Shown here: in pieces, positions 60,765 through 64,000 of the stretch | Layout of the letters: every line of letters begins with the position of its first letter | How positions within the stretch are numbered: the first letter of the stretch is position 1 | Source of the DNA: Halorussus litoreus | GTDB taxonomy: Archaea > Halobacteriota > Halobacteria > Halobacteriales > Haladaptataceae | Length of the DNA stretch: 64,000 bases | Direction of reading: 5' to 3' | NCBI RefSeq assembly: GCF_003382685.1 | Contig: NZ_KZ859504.1 | Coordinates: 17,265 to 81,264, forward strand | Translations under genes and position numbers: made by a program | Notes under the pieces: model-generated | Seen by the model: the letters and a program-made list of their open reading frames with translations, nothing else | Told to the model about the DNA's origin: nothing | Databases searched by the model: none

Positions 60765-62393
60765 TCAGTTCACCGAGGCCGAGTCGAGCGAGCGGAACGA
60801 CCCGTTCGCGTACTGCTCGTAGCCCTCGATGCGGTTCGAGATGCCCTGGATGCGGTCGGGGTAGTACGTGTACACCGAGTACGCCTCGTCGTAGACAATC
60901 TTCTGGATCTCGTTGATGATCTCTCCACGCGCCTCCGGGTCGACGGTCCGGCGCTGCTCTTCGAGGAGGCCGTCGAGTTCCTCGTTGCTGATGTTCCAGA
61001 CGTTCAGGCCGTCGGTGTGGTAGAGGTACAGGAGCGTGTCCGGGTCGCCGAACCAGGTCCAGTTCGAGATGGCGATCTCGTAGTCGCCCTCGGTCTCCTG
61101 GGAGAAGAACGCGTTGCCTTCTAGCGTCTGGATGGACGCGTCGATCCCGACCTGACCCAGCATGCTCTGGACGAGCGTGGCCGTCCGCTCGTGGCGCGAA
61201 CTCGTCGAGGTCTTGATGGTAAGGGAGAGGTCGTTGTAGCCCGCGTCGTCGAGCAGCGACTGGGCCTGCTCGGCGTCGCCGTTCGGATGGTTGAAGTCCG
61301 AGATGGAGTCGTTGTACTGCGGGAGCGAGTTCGGCAGGACCGACTTCGCGGGGGTGCCGTACCCCTGCAGGACGGTCTGGGTGATCTGTTGCTTGTCGAG
61401 CGCCCACGCGATGGCCCGCCGGACCTTCCGGTCGCCGAGCGGTTCGACGTCGGTGTTGAAGTCGATGCGGCCCGAGCTGACCCCGCCGGTCGTGATGACG
61501 CTCGCGTTGCCCGAGTTCTCGACGCGGTCGGTGAACTGCGCGGGCATGCGGTCGAGGAGGTCGATGCTGCCGGCTTCGAGCTGAGCCACCTTCGAGGAGT
61601 CCTCGGGCAGGATGCGGAACTCGATCCGGTCGATGTTGGGCTCGCCCTCTTTCCAGTAGTCGTCGTACTTCTCGAGGACTGCCTTGTTACCGGAGTCCCA
61701 CGAGGTCAGTTCGAACGGCCCGGTACCGACAGGGTTCTGGTTGTAGTCGTCGCCGTACTCGTTCATCGCCGTCTCCGAGAGCGGCCACATGACCGCGTGG
61801 ACCTTGTAGAGGAACGGCGCGTACGGCTCCGAGAGGTCGAAGCGGACGGTCGTGTCGTTCTCAACCACCACGTCCTCGACCGCTGCGACGTAGTTCTTCC
61901 GCGGGTTCTCGTTGTTCTGGATCCAGTCGTAGGTGTACTTCACGTCGTCGGCGGTGAAGTCCTCGCCGTTGTGGAACGTGACGCCCTCTTCGAGTTCGAA
62001 GACGAACTGGGTGTCGGACTCGCGCGACCAGTCCGAGGCCAGGTCTGGCACGACTTCGGCGTCGGAATTGAGGTTGACGACGTTGTCGTAGATGAGGGTG
62101 TACACCTTGTTCGAGTCAAAGTCGGTGTCGCGGGCTGGAATCAGGTCCCAGCCACCGTTCGTGATGCCGATGCTGACGGTCGTCGGGTCGCCGCCGTCCC
62201 CGCCGTCGTCGCTGGTCGTGTCCCCGCCGCTGGATTCGGTCGTGTCGTCCCCACCGTCCTCGGTCGTTTCCTGGTCCTCCGAGTCACCGCCGCCCATACA
62301 ACCCGCGAGCGATACCGCACCAGCCCCACCGAGTCCGGACAGGACTCGACGCCGGGACGGTGTCAGCCAGTTCGTATTTGTGTCGTCAACCAT
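60765..62393 (-). CDS. peptide-type ABC substrate-binding lipoprotein (system 2)
   Basis: The 542-residue binding protein has a Tat leader (PSRRRVLSGLGG) and lipobox LAGC near residue 32, then an acidic Asp/Thr/Gly tether to about residue 72. The family 5 body has LEEGVTFHNGEDFTADDVKYTYDW near residue 130, PVGTGPFELTSWDSG near 220 and KVRRAIAWALDKQQITQ near 320. It is convergent with the permease/ATPase operon of system 2, for which it is the likely receptor. The ATG at 62393 begins the leader; a GTG at 62408 fits the TATA box (near 62430) as a leaderless start and is an alternative. Confidence 0.92.
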   Translation of the reverse strand: MVDDTNTNWLTPSRRRVLSGLGGAGAVSLAGCMGGGDSEDQETTEDGGDDTTESSGGDTTSDDGGDGGDPTTVSIGITNGGWDLIPARDTDFDSNKVYTLIYDNVVNLNSDAEVVPDLASDWSRESDTQFVFELEEGVTFHNGEDFTADDVKYTYDWIQNNENPRKNYVAAVEDVVVENDTTVRFDLSEPYAPFLYKVHAVMWPLSETAMNEYGDDYNQNPVGTGPFELTSWDSGNKAVLEKYDDYWKEGEPNIDRIEFRILPEDSSKVAQLEAGSIDLLDRMPAQFTDRVENSGNASVITTGGVSSGRIDFNTDVEPLGDRKVRRAIAWALDKQQITQTVLQGYGTPAKSVLPNSLPQYNDSISDFNHPNGDAEQAQSLLDDAGYNDLSLTIKTSTSSRHERTATLVQSMLGQVGIDASIQTLEGNAFFSQETEGDYEIAISNWTWFGDPDTLLYLYHTDGLNVWNISNEELDGLLEEQRRTVDPEARGEIINEIQKIVYDEAYSVYTYYPDRIQGISNRIEGYEQYANGSFRSLDSASVN

Positions 62394-62591
62394 GTGATTC
62401 GTGAGCACTATGGTACGACCAGGTAGTTAAATCTTTATTCAATTGGAACTCTATTTGCCAAAACAAAATTCAATCAGGCAGCGTATTCAAGAAGTAGTTC
62501 CGCTCTCACCTTCTCTCCCTCGTAAAATGTTCCAAGCGACTGGGGTGCCGTAGAACGGGCCACGAATCCTCGCCGAGGTCACGAATCCGCT

Positions 62592-62636
62592 CTGGCACGC
62601 GTGGCGGCCGCAGATTGCGGCCGCCACGCGTGCCAG
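62592..62636. repeat. intergenic perfect hairpin, 21-bp stem
   Basis: Arms beginning CTGGCACGCGTGGCGGCCGC at 62592-62612 and its complement at 62616-62636 flank a three-base loop. It lies in the 344-bp divergent gap (62394-62737) between the binding-protein gene and the beta-CASP gene. The left part of the gap is AT-rich promoter DNA of the binding protein. Confidence 0.96.
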
Positions 62637-62737
62637 CGCATCCGGCAACTGGCAGCGGGAAGGCGTTCGGGAATCGGCGGACGAAAACCACCTCGGAACC
62701 GACGGACGAAAGGCGTTCGGCCGACTATCGGCGGCCA

Positions 62738-63661
62738 ATGGACGTCGAGTTCCTCGGCGGAGCCCGGGAGATCGGCCGGAGCGCCGTCCTCGTGGACGAC
62801 TCGCTGTTGCTCGACTACGGGATGGCGACCGGCAACCCGCCGTCGTTCCCGGTCGGCGACCCCGACCCGGACGCCGTGGTCGTGAGCCACGGTCACCTCG
62901 ATCACGTCGGCGCGATCCCCTCCCTGCTCTCCGGGGACGCTCGGCCGCCCATCCACTGGACGCCGCCGACGCGCGACCTGACCCGCGTGCTGGCCGAGGA
63001 CACGCTCAAGTTACATGGCGGAAGCTACGACTGCCCGTTCACCGAGGCCGAGATCGCGCGCCTCTCACAGGTCTCGGAGGTCCACGGCTACCGCGAGACC
63101 TTCAGCGCGGCGGGCTACGAGATCACGTTCTTCGACGCGGGCCACATCCCGGGGAGCGCGCACGTGCTCGTCGACGACGGCGAGACGCGCCTGCTCTACA
63201 CGGGTGACTTCCACACCGGCGACCAGCAGTTGCTGTCCGGCACCACGGCGCGACCGGACGCGGACGTGGTGATCACCGAATCGACCTATTCGGACGTGGA
63301 CCACGACCCGCGAGCAACCGTGGAGGAGCGATTCGCCGAGAGTGTGAAGACGACGATCTGGGAAGGTGGGACGGTCGTCGTCCCCGCGTTCGCCATCGGG
63401 CGCACGCAGGAGATACTGCTGGTCTGTGAGGCCCACGACGTCGATTGTTACGTCGACGGGATGGGCCAGCGGGTTACCCGGATCGTGCGACAGTATCCGG
63501 ACTTCGTGCGCGACGCCGACGCGCTCCGGCGCGCGAAGTCCAACGCGCGATTCGTGACGGGGAGAGACGGCCAGCGCAAGCGCATCGCCGACCAGAACAC
63601 GGTGATCGTGACGACCAGCGGGATGCTCGGAAACGAAGATCCGCTAGCAGTTGCGGGTTAA
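62738..63661 (+). pseudogene. beta-CASP metallo-beta-lactamase RNase, truncated at its 3' end
   Basis: The 307-residue frame has intact MBL motifs: SHGHLDHVG near residue 50, AGHIPGSAHVLV near residue 138 and LLYTGDFHTGD near residue 154, then the beta-CASP motif A region ITESTYSD near residue 175 and VVVPAFAIGRTQE. It matches archaeal RNA-processing exonucleases (COG1236-like), usually about 410 residues. The protein stops nine residues after TTSGML, so about 100 residues with the last beta-CASP motifs are missing. The break coincides with the start of AT-rich DNA. It is probably inactive, unless the shortened form has another use. Confidence 0.8.
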
Positions 63662-63708
63662 GGGAATGACGAGCCGTAGTTCTCAGAAGGGGGCTATAGA
63701 TTTTATAG

Positions 63709-64000
63709 CTATGAGGATCCTGGAGAATAGGATGCATTGTACGCTGCTTCGTCTAGATCCTGATTTACTTCTTGTATAGCTAAGCCGTGATCAATATCAT
63801 GATCGATGTATCTGAGAATTATACTAGAGAAAACGACTCGCGCCCGCTCAGTGAGTTGTGGTGCAGAATAGTTGGTGAGTTCATCATTTTCTGAGGCATT
63901 AATCGCTTGCTCTAAGGGTTTATCTTGGTGGACAATTTCCCCGCGGACAGAGTATAGACCCTGCAAGAAGTTCCGTATACGCTCACGGTCCCACGAAATC
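63709..64000 (-). CDS. partial HEPN-like (ApeA-like) protein, runs off the right edge
   Basis: The frame is open from the window edge to a TAG at 63709 and gives at least 97 C-terminal residues. RIRNFLQGLYSVRGEIVHQ contains an R-x4-H motif (RGEIVH) in a helix, and TERARVVFSSIILRYIDH follows. This pattern resembles Apea-like HEPN domains, many of which are RNases in defence systems. The DNA and codon use are much more AT-rich than the rest of the window, a sign of transfer. The N-terminal part, which would show other domains, is outside the window. Confidence 0.55.
   Translation of the reverse strand, partial: ISWDRERIRNFLQGLYSVRGEIVHQDKPLEQAINASENDELTNYSAPQLTERARVVFSSIILRYIDHDIDHGLAIQEVNQDLDEAAYNASYSPGSS

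Noticed and set aside
1-64000. Insertion sequences, integrases or replication origins
   Set aside because: No transposase, integrase or Orc1/Cdc6 gene was recognised, although the right-edge island may have one beyond the window.

Overview
The window comes from a halophilic archaeon of class Halobacteria. The DNA is GC-rich and most predicted proteins are strongly acidic. There are Tat and lipobox leaders with Thr/Ser/Asp/Glu-rich tethers, many promoters with a TATA box about 25 bp before the start codon, an archaeal histone doublet, an RPA-type single-strand DNA-binding protein, ribosomal protein L40e, an archaeal RNase P RNA, and haloarchaeal genes such as azf and an Hvo_1808-like lipoprotein. 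A genus cannot be fixed from sequence alone.

Layout. 0-9.4 kb is a copper-handling and Nos-maturation block on the minus strand (two TauE/SafE-like membrane proteins, an HTH regulator, SCO1, NosY, NosF, NosD) with a duplicated NosL on the plus strand. No nosZ is present. 9.4-13.9 kb holds a DHH phosphoesterase, a universal stress protein and dihydroorotase. 13.7-27.1 kb is a minus-strand peptide-type ABC uptake system (two binding proteins, two permeases, a fused double ATPase). A plus-strand siderophore cassette (20.3-24.5 kb) lies between the ATPase gene and the binding-protein genes and carries two DtxR-like iron boxes. A tRNA-Arg(GCG) follows at 27.4 kb.

27.5-38.5 kb carries a lipoprotein, an MFS transporter, RPA, an HTH plus TumE-like pair, a histone overlapping a histone deacetylase, a Zn/Cd-type P-ATPase, RNase P RNA and an AMMECR1 protein. 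38.7-44.1 kb has NAD salvage genes (pncB, pncA) around an Hvo_1808-like lipoprotein, then an M23-like protein and a lipoate ligase-like protein in divergent orientation. 44.5-53.7 kb includes a less GC-rich patch with a PQQ-type sugar dehydrogenase, then azf, a uracil-DNA repair pair (family 4 UDG and endonuclease dU), MBL and MazG proteins, L40e, an SMR pump, Tsr3 and an RNA ligase. 53.7-62.4 kb has an export-type ABC pair and a second complete peptide-type ABC system. At 63.6 kb a beta-CASP nuclease gene is cut short exactly where the sequence becomes AT-rich, and a partial HEPN-like gene runs off the right edge.

The most unusual structure is a set of long, perfect or near-perfect GC-rich palindromes. 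Some are intergenic. Others sit in frame inside genes, where they encode extra low-complexity residues. Two further families of dispersed imperfect palindromic repeats fill several intergenic gaps. The other notable points are a peptide-binding protein that lost its lipobox cysteine by one base and gained a lipoprotein-like tether in mid-protein, a NosL-NosD fusion, and the truncated nuclease/HEPN junction.
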